This document shows positions 35,645 through 46,374 of a stretch of DNA of 64,000 nt, in pieces (the first letter of the stretch is position 1; each line of letters begins with the position of its first letter). This DNA is from Portulaca oleracea (taxonomy: Eukaryota > Streptophyta > Magnoliopsida > Caryophyllales > Portulacaceae): the NCBI GenBank assembly GCA_029582165.1, contig CM055877.1, forward strand, positions 23,387,355 to 23,451,354, given 5' to 3'. The notes below the pieces were generated by a model that did not search any database, had not been told where the DNA came from, and saw only the letters and a list, made by a program, of their open reading frames with translations. Made by a program: the position numbers and the translations under genes.

Positions 35645-36658
35645 ATGATCAAGGAACACATCAACGTAGTATGTGAGGAATATGCTTGGTTTGTTGATTC
35701 GGGTGCCGCTAGGCATGTATGCAACAATCGTTCCTTCTTCACAAGTTTCGCTCCGGTCGAGGAGGGCAAGAGTCTCTACATGGGAAACAATGCTCCGATT
35801 CCGGTGAAAGGTGTTGGCCAAATCAATCTCAAGTTCACTTCCGGCAAAACTCTTATTCTTAAGGATGTTTATTTTGCCCCGGAAGTGAGTAAAAATCTAG
35901 TTTCCGGATTTTTGTTAAGTAGGCATCGGTTTCTCCAAGTGTATAATGGAGATAATTATGTAATTTCTAAGGGTGGTATTTTCGTGGGTAAGGGCTATGT
36001 TAGTGGGACCATGTTTAAGCTTAATGTTGTGTGTAATGACTCTATTGATATTGCTAATGTTAATGAAGTGATTTCCGGTTATATGTATGTGCAACCTTCT
36101 TCCCTTTCTTCTTTATGGCAATATCATCTTGGTCATGTGAATTTTAGGAAAATGCAAGTCATGTCTAGACTTGATATAATTTCACAAGTAGATGATAATA
36201 TAAAGAAGCGTAAGACATGCATGATAACCAAAATTACTAAAGCATCTTTTCCATGTATTAAGAGGGAATCAAAGTTACTAGATCTTATTCATAGTGACTT
36301 GGGTGATTTTCACACTAATCCTACAATTGGTGGTAAGAAGTACTACATCACTTTTACAGATGATCATTCAAGATATTGCCAAGTCTATTTATTAAGAACT
36401 AAAGATGAAGCACTTGATAAATTTAAATCATTTAAGGCCAAAAGTGAATTGCATTGTGAATCCTTTATTAAAATTCTTAGATCGGATAGGGGTGGGGAGT
36501 ATTATGAGCCTAAATACTTTCAAGAAATTGGTATTGTTCATCAAGTGACAGCCCCCTATACTCCTCAACAAAATGGAGTGGACGAAAGGAAAAATCGAAC
36601 TCTTAAAGAAATGGTTAATGCTATGCTTTCTAACTCTGGATTAAGTGAGGGATTTTGA
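35645..36658 (+). pseudogene. Copia protease and integrase
   Basis: This 337-residue stretch has the aspartic protease motif WFVDSGAARHVC (catalytic Asp codon at 35696). Next comes a GAG-pre-integrase region (LWQYHLGHVNFRKM), then the integrase core: LLDLIHSDLGDF, ITFTDDHSRY, ILRSDRGGEYY and TPQQNGVDERKNRT. The frame ends at TGA 36656-36658, where relatives have Trp before GEAMLTACYILNR. The continuation is visible beyond the stop up to about 36740, after which the frame is scrambled until 37115. Confidence 0.85.
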
Positions 36659-37114
36659 GGTGAAGCCATGCTTACCGCATGCTACATCTTGAATAGAATA
36701 CCTACTAAGGATAATTCTATTACTCCCTATGAGATTTGAACAAACACAAACCAAACTTAAGTCATTTAAGGGTTTGGGGGTGTAGGGCAATTATTAAAGT
36801 GCCCGAACCTAAGAAGAGAAAGTTGGGTGAAAGAGGTATTGAATGCATATTCATTGGATATGCTCAAGATAGTAAGGCTTATAAGGTTCATGGTTATTGA
36901 ACCAAATGAGTATATAACAGTGAACATCGTTATAGAGTCCATTGATGCCTTATTTGATGAGCAAAGATTCCATTCAATACCAAGACCCAAAGATGTCACT
37001 TTGTGACATGGTTCCAAATGAACAAGTATCTAATGAACATCATGAAAATGATGGACCTAGAAGAAGTAAAAGAGTTAGAAAAGAGAAATCATTTGGGATG
37101 ATTTCTATCTCTAC

Positions 37115-37765
37115 TTGGTAGAGGGGACAAGGGATGAGATTTGCAATCAAATCCCTTACATCCATAGCATTGATTGTGATCCTAAGACTTTTGGTGAGGC
37201 CATAGGATCACAAGATGCCCCATTTTGGAAGGAGGCTATACAAGAAGAGATGAATTCAATTCTAGAGAACAATACATGGATCCTTGTGGATCCTCCACCC
37301 GGTAGTAACCCTATCACTTCTAAATGGACTTTTAAGAGGAAAAGGAAAGTGGATGGTACCATAGAAAGGTATAAAGCCCGATTAGTTGTAAGGGGCTTTA
37401 CGCAAAGACATGGTATAGACTACTTTGACACCTATGCACCAGTGGCACGAATAACGACTATAAGAGTTCTAATAGTGTTAGCCACTATTTTTAAGCTTGA
37501 AATTCACCAAATGGATGTTAAGACTGCTTTTCTAAATGGTGAATTAGAAGAAGAGGTGTACATGAGGCAACCCGAAGGCTTTGTGTCTAAGGGACAAGAA
37601 AAGAAAGTATGCAAACTAGTTAGGTCTTTATATGGTTTAAAACAAGCTCCTAAACAATGGCATCAAAAGTTTGATGAGGTTGTGCTTTCTTTTGGCTTTG
37701 CAATTAATGAATCTGATAAGTGTGTGTACTATAAGTTTGAGAATGGAAAAGGAGTCATTATTTGA
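37115..37765 (+). pseudogene. Copia reverse transcriptase, N-terminal half
   Basis: The stretch has W(K)EAIQEEMNSILENNTW, KARLVVRGFTQRHGIDY, HQMDVKTAFLNGELEEEVYM and SLYGLKQAPKQWHQKF, the ordered copia reverse transcriptase blocks. It ends in TGA (37763-37765) directly before the catalytic YVDD, which is in the same frame at 37769-37780. Confidence 0.88.
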
Positions 37766-38747
37766 CTGTATGTAGATGACATGTTGATTTTCGGTACTGA
37801 CATGGAACAAGTTGAGAAAACTAAGAGTTTTCTCTCATCCATGTTTTCCATGAAAGACATGGGTGAGGCAGATGTGATATTGGGCATAAAGATCATTAGA
37901 AATAATGATGGTATTAGCCTTTCACAATCTCATTATATCGAAAAGGTGTTAGAGAAGTTCAAATGTAAGGAACTCACTCCGGTTTCAACACCTTTCGATT
38001 CAAGCTTTCATTTGGTCAAGAATGAAGGAAGAGCTATTTGTCAAGAAGAGTATGCCAAGGTTATTGGTAGCTTGATGTATGCCATGACAAGCACAAGGCC
38101 GGACATTGCTTATGCAATAGGCAAATTAAGTAGGTACACTAGTAATCCTAGTAAGTACCATTGGCATGCAATAAGGAGGGTGTTAAGATACCTTAAGAAA
38201 ACCCCAAGCTATGCCCTACATTATAAAGGAGAACCCTCGATTTTAGAGGGATACTCGGATGCAAGTTGGGCTAGTGATAAGGAGGACTATTCCTCAACCA
38301 CAGGTTGGCTTTTCATGCTCGGTGGTGGAATTGTTTCTTGGGCTTCCAAGAAACAAAGTTGTATTTCAGATTCTACTATGGCATTCGAGTTAGTGGCCTT
38401 GGCCGCTGCTTGTAAGGAAGCGGAGTGGCTTCGGAACTTGATGTTGGAGTTGCCAATTTGGCCTAAGCCTATGGCACCAATCTCTATACATTGTGATAGT
38501 AAATCTACCCTAGCAAAGGTGTATAGTCATGTCTACAATGGCAAGTCAAGGGATATTGGACTTAGACATAGCATACACACATCAACTCGTCAAGGATGGG
38601 GCAGTGACTATCGGATATGTGCCTTCAAGTGAGAACCTTGCTGATTCCTTGACTAAGGGACTGTCTAAGGACTTGGTGATTAAACCATCAAGGGGGATGG
38701 GTATAAGCCCTATCTTGACAAATACTAGTAGTAGTGCCTCTTCTTGA
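37766..38747 (+). pseudogene. Copia reverse transcriptase YVDD to RNase H
   Basis: The continuation starts with LYVDDMLIFG, then VLRYLKKTPSYALHYKG, GYSDASWASDKEDYSSTTGW (RNase H start) and IHCDSKSTLAKV. A frameshift near 38550 moves the end of RNase H into the frame closing at 38747, where GYVPSSENLADSLTKGL is the conserved C-terminal motif. Confidence 0.88.
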
Positions 38748-39310
38748 TACTTGACTTGATGTCAAGCCCTTGGAGGGTGACTTTATTGCATAGTGTTTGT
38801 GTTAACAAAAGTTTCAAAACCATCCCAAGGGTAAGTGTTGTACATAAGTTCTGTAATGACAAGAGGATGAGTGTTTAATCTTAATAGACTGATTAAGGAT
38901 GGGTGCTTGATTACAGGAGCATACAAGTTTCGGTCTACCTATGTGAGCAAGAAGTGTAGCCGCTTCAAGGAGCTATTGGGCTTGGCTTTGATTTGCTCAC
39001 GAGAGGATATGGGACACACGGCGTTTAATAGTGTCATAAGTTTAAGGTTTCTTGCTTTTGTTAAGTCATGTCGGTGTGATGTATCCAAATGTTCAACAAG
39101 GATGTGAAGTTCAATGTTTTGTTAACTATCACATTCAGACATTTTTAATTATGTTCACTACTTAGAAGTTCAATTCGCAAGAAACTATCTAAGATGCATG
39201 ACTAACCCTTACTCTCTTGTGTGTTTTGAGTTGTGTGATTTAATGTGTTTTGTTGGCGGAGGTGTTGGAATATGAGTTAAGAATTCCATACACTCGAAAT
39301 GGCGGAGGAT
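38748..39310 (+). other. 3' untranslated part of the copia element
   Basis: The region lies between the RNase H stop and the 3' LTR. It ends in a purine-rich tract (AATGGCGGAGGAT) that serves as the polypurine tract. No further gene was seen. Confidence 0.6.
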
Positions 39311-39802
39311 TATTGATGTTTTTTCAAGTGTATGTGTAAGATTGATGAGCAATAAGTGTGGAAAATTAAGTGTACTAAGTTTAAGAATACAAGACAATTT
39401 TGTCTTATTTTTCCACATGCTCAATTTAATTCAAGCACATGTTTATTGTGTGGATAAGGGTAGTTAGACATGGTTAACTATCCTAACTTCCTTATCTATG
39501 CAAGTCTACATCATCATCCTATCTCTACCCTATCCAAGAAGTGCATCCTTGCACTATAAATAGGGGTGTTCCTCCTCCCCTTCACACTTACTTCATTCCT
39601 TCCCATACACCCCCTTTCTAGGTTGTGACTGCAGCACATCTTAGGAGTGGATTGAGAGTTTGTTTAAGTCTCCTCCTATAAGGCAAGAGTTTTATCCTGC
39701 GACTATATACGGTCGATATATAAGTCTAAGGAGAGTAGGTACGCCTACGACTCTCTTGATTATCTAAGTCTCCCATCCTTTTCTAACCCTTTTTTTCCAA
39801 CA
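39311..39802 (+). repeat. 3' LTR of the plus-strand copia element
   Basis: It is about 98 percent identical by eye to the 5' LTR, with one small rearrangement at TATACGGTCGATATA versus TATACGTCGGTATA. Confidence 0.9.
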
Positions 39803-39807
39803 ATATA

Positions 39808-41585
39808 CCTTAGACACCCTCCTTAAATAAGGGTTTGGCCTCAAAATTTTACTGAGCCTCGCCCAAGATACATCCAAAATATAACATTCCTCTTGTTACT
39901 TGATACGAGTTCATCCCCTTCCCTTTGCACATTGAATAGATAATAACAGTTATTTCTATCCTGAAAATATATCACAGTGAACTATTTACTTTGCATTTGT
40001 TGGATCGTGGTAAACTATCACGACTGTATGTACATATATAGTTGAGAGTTGAGATTATTATATATTTAATGGACCAAAGTAAGGAATATTGCAATTATGA
40101 TAGTTAACGTAAAACTTGTCCCTCTTTCAATCGGGCAAGGATACAAGATTGGAGTAAAAATGACAGGTTGAGTGTATTTCGAATATGAGTAAATAAAGCA
40201 AGGTGTAAATTTTGGGTTTGGATAAATATGGGTACAGTATATTTCGAATATGAGTAAATAAAGCAAGGTGTATATTTTGGGTTTGGATAAATATGGATAC
40301 AGTGTATTTCGATTTTAAGAAATTTGGGTCGAGTTTCCAGGGAGTGACTGTGATTTATTCATTTTTTCTAAAAAAGATAAAATTATCTACAAAGACTTTA
40401 GTTTAGTTAATATATTATTAAATATTTCATTCCGTTCTTATGACAATAAATTAAAAGTACGTACTCTCCATTAATTTTGAGAATTAGTGTCTATTATAAT
40501 TGTAATTACGGTACAACTGTCAATAATTACAATGAAAAAAATAAATGGCTTAGATCGATTTTAATTGTTTTTGATATTTTATTTAAAATATCAGATTGTA
40601 TTATTGCAAAATCAATTAACCAATCAATCTTAAAATTATAACTCATGCACTAGTTACCAAATTAAGAAATTATATTCTTTGATTTAATTTTTTAAAAAAT
40701 AAAATAGAATACTAAAATTCCACTCAAATTTTATTAGAAATTATGAGATTGCTATTGCAATATAGTTATATCTCCTTAATTTACATCAATTGTGGTTTTG
40801 ACAAAATACATAATATAATTTTCTTCAAATATTTTCTTTGATACTGAAAAAAATCATAAAATAATTTTAAACCAACCTCAAGTTAGAGTGAAACATCATA
40901 TTGTTACCTAGCACTACAATCCTAAGTAAAACATTAATTATTTATCATATAGACACTAGTAATGTCAGTGAGTTCCTAAGATAGATCAACACTTTTTAGA
41001 ATTTAAATAGTTTCATTGAACTATCTCCAACTATCCCACCGATGCCTCGTCTACTATATCTCATCGAAATCTCAATATTACAAGTAGATCTACTTATAAC
41101 TACCCTAATACCACTTACAATTAATGGACATATGTCTTTTCAATCGTTATTGCTAGTTGCTGCCCGTTTTCAGCTCAAATAGTTTTACCTTGTTATCCAT
41201 CATCATTATAAAGAACAATATCGGCAAATGAGTATATATCTCTAATATGATATATATTGTTGGATAAAAATCATAATTAGGAGTAAAAATTTCAAAACTG
41301 AAAAGATGTAATTGTAAAAAAGTATGAGAAATATACAAAATTAAAACATTGGTTGTTATTTGGGTGGTTTATGCTGGGTTTGGACTTTTCCAGATTTGGT
41401 CAACTTTATGTTTCAGGTTTGCTTAAATTTTCCGTGAGTTTCTATTTGGGGTTTGGTTAACTTTTTGTTTCGGGTCGAAAAGTCATGTTCAAACCCAAAA
41501 AATTCGGGCAGATTTGGATCGGGATTTTGGATAGAGTCAATTCAATTCCTACCAGGTTAATGAAAGTATAATGCATATGTCTCTC
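39808..41585. other. Intergenic, AT-rich, with a short tandem repeat
   Basis: No genes were recognised. 39808-39900 continues the split tandem unit described at 26.3 kb. 40172-40316 is a short tandem repeat. 41340-41530 has GGTTTGG and GGGTCGAA motifs related to the hAT-like family but lacks clear ends. Confidence 0.5.
40172..40316. repeat. 65-bp tandem repeat, 2.2 copies
   Basis: Units start GTGTATTTCGAATATGAG at 40172 and GTATATTTCGAATATGAG at 40237, with a third partial unit at 40302. The first two are almost identical. Confidence 0.9.
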
Positions 41586-41703
41586 CATGACGTATTTTAG
41601 GCGCCCATTAATTTAGACGGTGCCAATATTTGTAACTGTTTTTGAATTGGCATGTAGGCTGAGATCATCAATCATGCTGCTCAAGTGACATATGCCTCAA
41701 AAT

Positions 41704-42543
41704 TAGACCTTGGTAATTCTCGACCCGACCCGAAACCTAATCCGTAAAAGTGGGTTTTGAACACGAAAATCCGACCTGAGACCTGAAAATGACCCAACCC
41801 AAAGAATTCAGTAAAAATGGGTCGGGTCCAGGTCCACCGGTTGGGTTAGACACTTTAATTTTAAGTGTTTTGTCTATTTCGGCTTTGTGCAAAAAAATGG
41901 GTCCATTTCATGAAAATTAAGGCCCAAAAGTAAAATATTTGGTGAGTTTGGAAAGCTATGCGTAGAGAGACATACAACTGAAATAATCAAATAACAAATG
42001 ACCAAAACATAATCCTAACACTGTCACTCACTCTTTCAGTGAACCCTCAAACTCCTGTAGTCCTGTCTCTCTCCTCTCTTTCAGTAAAATAGTGTATTAT
42101 TATCCAATGTCAAAGGTCAATGCATTATTGTCCAATACCCCAAAAGTTCAGTATATTAGCATCCCAAAACCCTGTACATTTCATAAGTACTGTTATTTGT
42201 GAATTGTTGACATAAACCGCATAATACTTGTAGACTTGAAGATTGCCAAATTTTGTCCCCCTGGTGTATAGTAATATGTCTATACAAGTATGACATATCG
42301 TAGTGGTCGAACTTGGAATGGAATGGTACATTACACAGGTGTCTTTGACTAATTATAATCAATTTTATTAGTTGTAAGTGACTGAGAAAAAGGGTGGTCA
42401 TGACACGTAAACTGGACCCAAACCGCTCGAAACCGGAATACACCGACCCGTAGTTACCCGAACCTCAAATACATTCGACCCGTATTTACCCGAACTCGAT
42501 ATACGACCGACCCGTAACCCGCCCGCCCGTATTGACAGGTCTA
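41704..42543. mobile_element. hAT-like element (840 bp), TSD CTCAAAAT, empty site known
   Basis: The ends are TAGACCTTGG and GACAGGTCTA. Identical 8-bp flanks CTCAAAAT lie at 41696-41703 and 42544-42551. The paralogous block at 51.87 kb has CCTCAAAATAATACAA without any insertion, which is the unoccupied site. The interior is rich in CGACCCG and CCGCCCG. No transposase was seen. Confidence 0.92.
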
Positions 42544-42770
42544 CTCAAAATAATACAAGTCTCACTTGCAATCCAATCTGCTTTGAGATCTGTCATGTTG
42601 TCTTGTAACTAATACAGTAAATCAAACATGTCAAGAGTGAATGGCAAGGGTAATAACTAATAAGAACCGGGTTAGCAGCAATACAACTCTCAAATCGAAG
42701 CCACATCAACATGGACCGACATGAGCTGCATGACATAGTTGACGCATCATCGCCAGTCAGTAGTTTAGTT

Positions 42771-42818
42771 CTAGATCTCTTCTTCCTCGAATGGTTCACA
42801 CTCGGGATAGTCTCCAAC
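42771..42818 (-). pseudogene. TFCB: Relic last exon of tubulin-folding cofactor B
   Basis: 48 bp after an acceptor GGCAG encode VGDYPECEPFEEEEI and a stop. The functional gene has RD in place of CE at the variable site. Upstream exons are missing: the intron sequence to the right leads to MAP kinase intron sequence instead. The acceptor and the frame are intact, so the piece could still be spliced into a transcript, but it cannot make a cofactor. Confidence 0.85.
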
Positions 42819-44438
42819 CTGCCAATCACTTGGTGCATCAGAATTTATCTAGAAATGCATACATATATTTATCTAGAAAAGCTTGTTGGTTGTGGAATTG
42901 CCTATACAGTTTATTATGGCACAACACAGGAACACTGTTTCGAAATTCCTACTAGGTACTAGCACTCGCGTCTAATCCAATTTTGATTCTCTATCAGTAG
43001 CACTAGCTTAGTAAGTGAACTCCCCAGAAATGAGACTTTTCAACATTCTGAGGTCCCCATGATCAAGCAATAGAAAAATAACTGACATACAGACTAACTT
43101 GCCTCATTGTAAGAAGTGTATATTGAGCTTGGGCCTCGACTGCTGAAATTTTACTATGACCTGCCCTTCCCACTGACCAACTAGCAACTATGATCAATTT
43201 CAAAACGTCTCTCTTTTTATTGAGTGGCATGACAGTTTTCTTAAACCATGAAGCTTAAACAAAGTGCAACAATCAAAGATAAAAAGACAGGGATGTCGAA
43301 AATAAGGTAAGGGATTGATAGAGAAGGGACTTTTTATACTAAATTAGCGAGGAGAGACGAGTTTTCTTTCCATCTCATTCTCCAAGAGCCAAACAGATCC
43401 TAAAGGGGCAATCTTGCAAAACATGTTTCGTATTTCCTTGAAAAGGTGTAGGTTATCTCACAGAAGGAAATGGCCAAATGAATGAGTTCCCCTCCTATCC
43501 AAAATTTCTCTCTAACAAGTGTAGAGGATAGCAATTTCGTAATCACTATGAGAGTCTAATCAGATGGAACAAGCAAAAGCAAGAAAGATAATGCCCAACA
43601 ACAGATGGGAATAAGCAAAACAGACAGATGCATGTCCGAGAAATAAACTCGCCACCTACCTTGTTAAACTCTCCCACAAACTAAGCCCTAGTCAACCAAG
43701 TAATACATGATTGAAAATGCGATTCTAAGACTACACCAGTTGGTGCGGACCGAGTTATTCACTAGCTTTCATGCCTATTCAAACCCCCCGACTTTCACAT
43801 TCTACCAAGGACCGTCATAGCCTCATGGGTAGGCTACAGATACGCACACAATGACAATATATGGATAACAGAAAAAACAAACTAACCTATTTCAATACTC
43901 TGTTTATATTATGCCTCAACAGACTCACAAATAGTTAAAAGCCTTGGGTTCTAATCTAAAATCACATGCCAATGCAAAGACTATTTCGCTAGCTAATATG
44001 CATGCTCAAAGCAACGTATTTTGTCAATGTGGAACAAGCCCAATTTCACATTCTACCAAATTTAACCCAAAATTGGAAATTTGGAATATCAAACTCCCTG
44101 TATAACACATTTTCTAACCATGTACGGTATACGCCTAAGAGCTTGAACCTCAAGTGGCATGGGAGCAGGACGGTTACCGTCCCCACTTCACCGTGGTTGG
44201 AATCCTGGAGGCCACAATTTCCAAAGTGGGGATTATTTGGTGTCCCCAAAGGCTTCTTGTGGGCTGCTCTCAAGGCTAGGTAGCTAGCCAGGCCTCCGAT
44301 GAGGCCCGACGGACCCAATAGGTGGAACACAACAACTACTAGGGTCCCACATATGTGGGGTCTAGGTGGGTCAAATTACCAATGTCAAAACAATAATAAT
44401 TTAAACATGTTCGCATTTAAAAATAAAATAATTAATTA

Positions 44439-44656
44439 AGCCATGTTCTTTTCTGCGGTATTTTGCGGTATGGTGTGGTGGAATTGTGGTGGGTGTGGTG
44501 GAATTGTGGTAGGTTATTGGTATGTGGAATAGGTGAGGAGACAGAATGTTAAAAGTAGAGGAGAAAAGTGAGGAGAGAGAAAAATAATGATTTGTGGTAA
44601 AGTATGATGAGTTTTGACAAGCTGTGGTACCGCAGTTTGCCATCTTCAACATGGCC
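44439..44656. mobile_element. PIF/Harbinger (Tourist-like) MITE (218 bp), TSD TTA
   Basis: The ends are (A/G)GCCATGTT and AACATGGCC. TTA flanks it at 44436-44438 and 44657-44659. The interior is rich in GCGGTA and GTGGTGGAATTGTGG. The paralogous block at about 7260-7275 reads TTAATTAACCTTCAAG with no insertion, confirming the event. A related TTGCGGTA-type element is at 50850-51008. Confidence 0.8.
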
Positions 44657-44703
44657 TTAGCCTTCAAGAAAAATCCTAAGAATAATAGTTGACATTTGAC
44701 AAT

Positions 44704-44745
44704 ATCAGTCATCAGTCATCAGTCATCAGTCATCAGTCATCAGCC
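44704..44745. repeat. Tandem heptamer (ATCAGTC)n
   Basis: About six units of a 7-bp repeat. The paralogous site near 7300 has a single ATCAGCTGTGACC, so the array expanded after duplication. Confidence 0.85.
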
Positions 44746-45095
44746 ATGACCTAAACTAGAATAAAATGAATATGTATAACCAAGTTCCAAATGCTGTTCC
44801 TAGTACATAAACACAGCAGAAAATGAAGTACTGCTCAGAAGATGTTGATGTCAAATTGTTGTGATCTGCAGAAGGGAAAGTGATTTACACCACCACATGT
44901 TGCAAAGGTGGACTATGACTACCAGCAGCTTCATGGCTTACTAGATGAGAATCACAGAAGTGTTAGTTACTTCATTGCCAAACACCTGGGGTGAAGATTC
45001 AACTCCATGGAATGGTTATCATACAGATACACTGTTGCAATTTCAACTTGCAAATTGTAATTGGCCTCCAGACTCTTAGAATGGTAGGTAAAATA

Positions 45096-45341
45096 CTACT
45101 TCCTCTCTCCTTTCTATATTAATTGTTATAATTTTGACTTTCACGGTTTCCAATATCATTCTTTGATTATTTCTTGCATAATATGTTATTAACAATTGCA
45201 ATATTATACTTGTAGTATAGTATTTTTCGTTACGAATCTCATGGTGTAATTTTATATAAGAATTCATTGTATATATTGAAAAATTTATGGCAAAAATTTA
45301 ACTGCATAATTTAAAAAAATGACAGTTAATATGTAACGGAC
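45096..45341. mobile_element. Stowaway-like MITE (about 246 bp)
   Basis: The left terminus (CTCTCCTTTCTATATTAATT) and right terminus (GACAGTTAATATGTAACGGAC) are imperfect inverse copies, and the core resembles the element at 22658-22910. It is absent at the paralogous site in the MAP kinase gene. Confidence 0.65.
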
Positions 45342-46000
45342 TAAAACCAAGCACTGACATCTTAACAATAACTCTCAGACAAATAGCACTCACTTCAATT
45401 TGTACTTTTATCTCCAATGATGGAACCAACCCAACATACAGAAAGCCATGAATGTCACTTTTATCCTTAAATAGAAACTATCAAACTATTCAAAACAATT
45501 TTCCAGAAAAGGAGAAAAATGACGTACCTTTGAATCTCTCTCAATTTCTTCAAACCCAAAACTCAAACGACATATCTCTCTCGCACACTTGAATTCGCAG
45601 CACCCATATCACCTTTTATCCAATCTCAAAAAACCCAATCGAGAATTCAGCCAAAATTCCCCAATATAGCAAGAATTTAGAACCCTAATCGTCACCTTTA
45701 CCAACTCCCCACCAAGATGCTATCATTGATCATCAGATCTTGCGATTAAGTATGGAAACGCTATCTGGGCATTCATAATTTTCAACTTATTTTTCGGGAG
45801 CGAATAAAATGGACGTGGGTTTGGATCAGATCCTGGATTTGGGTGACTTTGTTATGCCGTCACGAACAGTAGAACTGGAAGAATGCAGAGTGAAGAAGGA
45901 AAGAGAGATGAGCATGGGCTACAAAATGGCTGACAAAGAAAGGATAGTTTTTATTTTTTTTTTACTCAGTTGGGTAAAGAAATGGTATCTTGGTATTTAT

Positions 46001-46374
46001 GAAAGACTAGTTGGGGGTAGAGTGAGTGGCGATGGTTGTCCCACTTTGACACTGTGCTGTGTCATAGCAGTTGTCTTTGTCCCACTTTCTGAGTGTCTCG
46101 TCTGTCATCAAAGAAGCCGTAAAAATGGGGATCCCCACGTTGCTTCCAGCTTCCATACCACATTCATCCTCCCAATACTCCACCGAAAAAGATAAACTAA
46201 CCATTAAAATAACAAACCAAAAAAAAAAAAAAAAAAAAAACCCACCTCAGAGCCTCACACTCTTCTGTCTCACCCTTGTCTCTGAGTGATCATCCCTTAT
46301 TTCCTCTGCTATGATCTCCAGATCAGGTTGATCCACCCCTCCTTCAAACTTCAACCCCTCCATAATCATCCGCC
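46001..46374 (+). promoter_or_regulatory. Promoter and leader of the receptor kinase gene
   Basis: The region lies between the end of the MAP kinase promoter relic and the receptor kinase ATG. It holds an A run (about 46216-46237) and a CT-rich leader (about 46249-46374), typical of plant 5'UTRs. No clear TATA box was found. Confidence 0.35.

Larger units (their letters stand above)
34267..39802 (+). mobile_element. Complete Ty1/copia element (5.5 kb), TSD ATATA, coding-defective
   Basis: LTRs of 491 and 492 bp (34267-34757, 39311-39802) differ at about ten positions. The 5-bp duplication ATATA flanks it at 34262-34266 and 39803-39807. The internal order is gag, protease, integrase, reverse transcriptase, RNase H (Ty1/copia, TNT1-94-like). 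The polyprotein is interrupted by stops at 35534, 36656 and 37763 and by frameshifts near 35290 and 38550. The primer site after the 5' LTR is not the usual TGGTATCAGAGC. The 3' LTR start is TATTG, with a single change from TGTTG. Confidence 0.92.
41586..43305. repeat. Paralogous block B, copy 1 (relic of cofactor B 3' end)
   Basis: This interval aligns with 51760-53345 in the same orientation. Landmarks are CTCAAGTGACATATGCCTCA, TGTAACTAATACAGTAAATCAA, TTCTAGATCTCTTCTTCCTC and AGATAAAAAGACAG in both. It carries a copy of the last exon of tubulin-folding cofactor B and part of intron 7. A hAT-like element (41704-42543) is inserted here and absent from the paralog. At about 43305 the similarity switches to MAP kinase intron 1. 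Confidence 0.85.
43305..46000. pseudogene. MAP kinase 5' relic (no coding exons), block A copy 2
   Basis: The sequence corresponds to MAP kinase intron 1 (from about 6205), then jumps near 45090 past the equivalent of 7630-8930, losing coding exon 1, and continues through the 5'UTR intron, 5'UTR exon and promoter (to about 9860). The 5'UTR donor CAAAG/GTACGT survives at 45528/45527. A Stowaway-like MITE occupies the deleted stretch and a PIF-like MITE lies at 44439-44656. The relic faces away from the receptor kinase gene that starts at 46375. Confidence 0.85.

Noticed and set aside
42593..42838. 81-codon minus-strand frame over the relic exon
   Set aside because: It is in a different frame from the cofactor B relic exon and reads through its splice acceptor.
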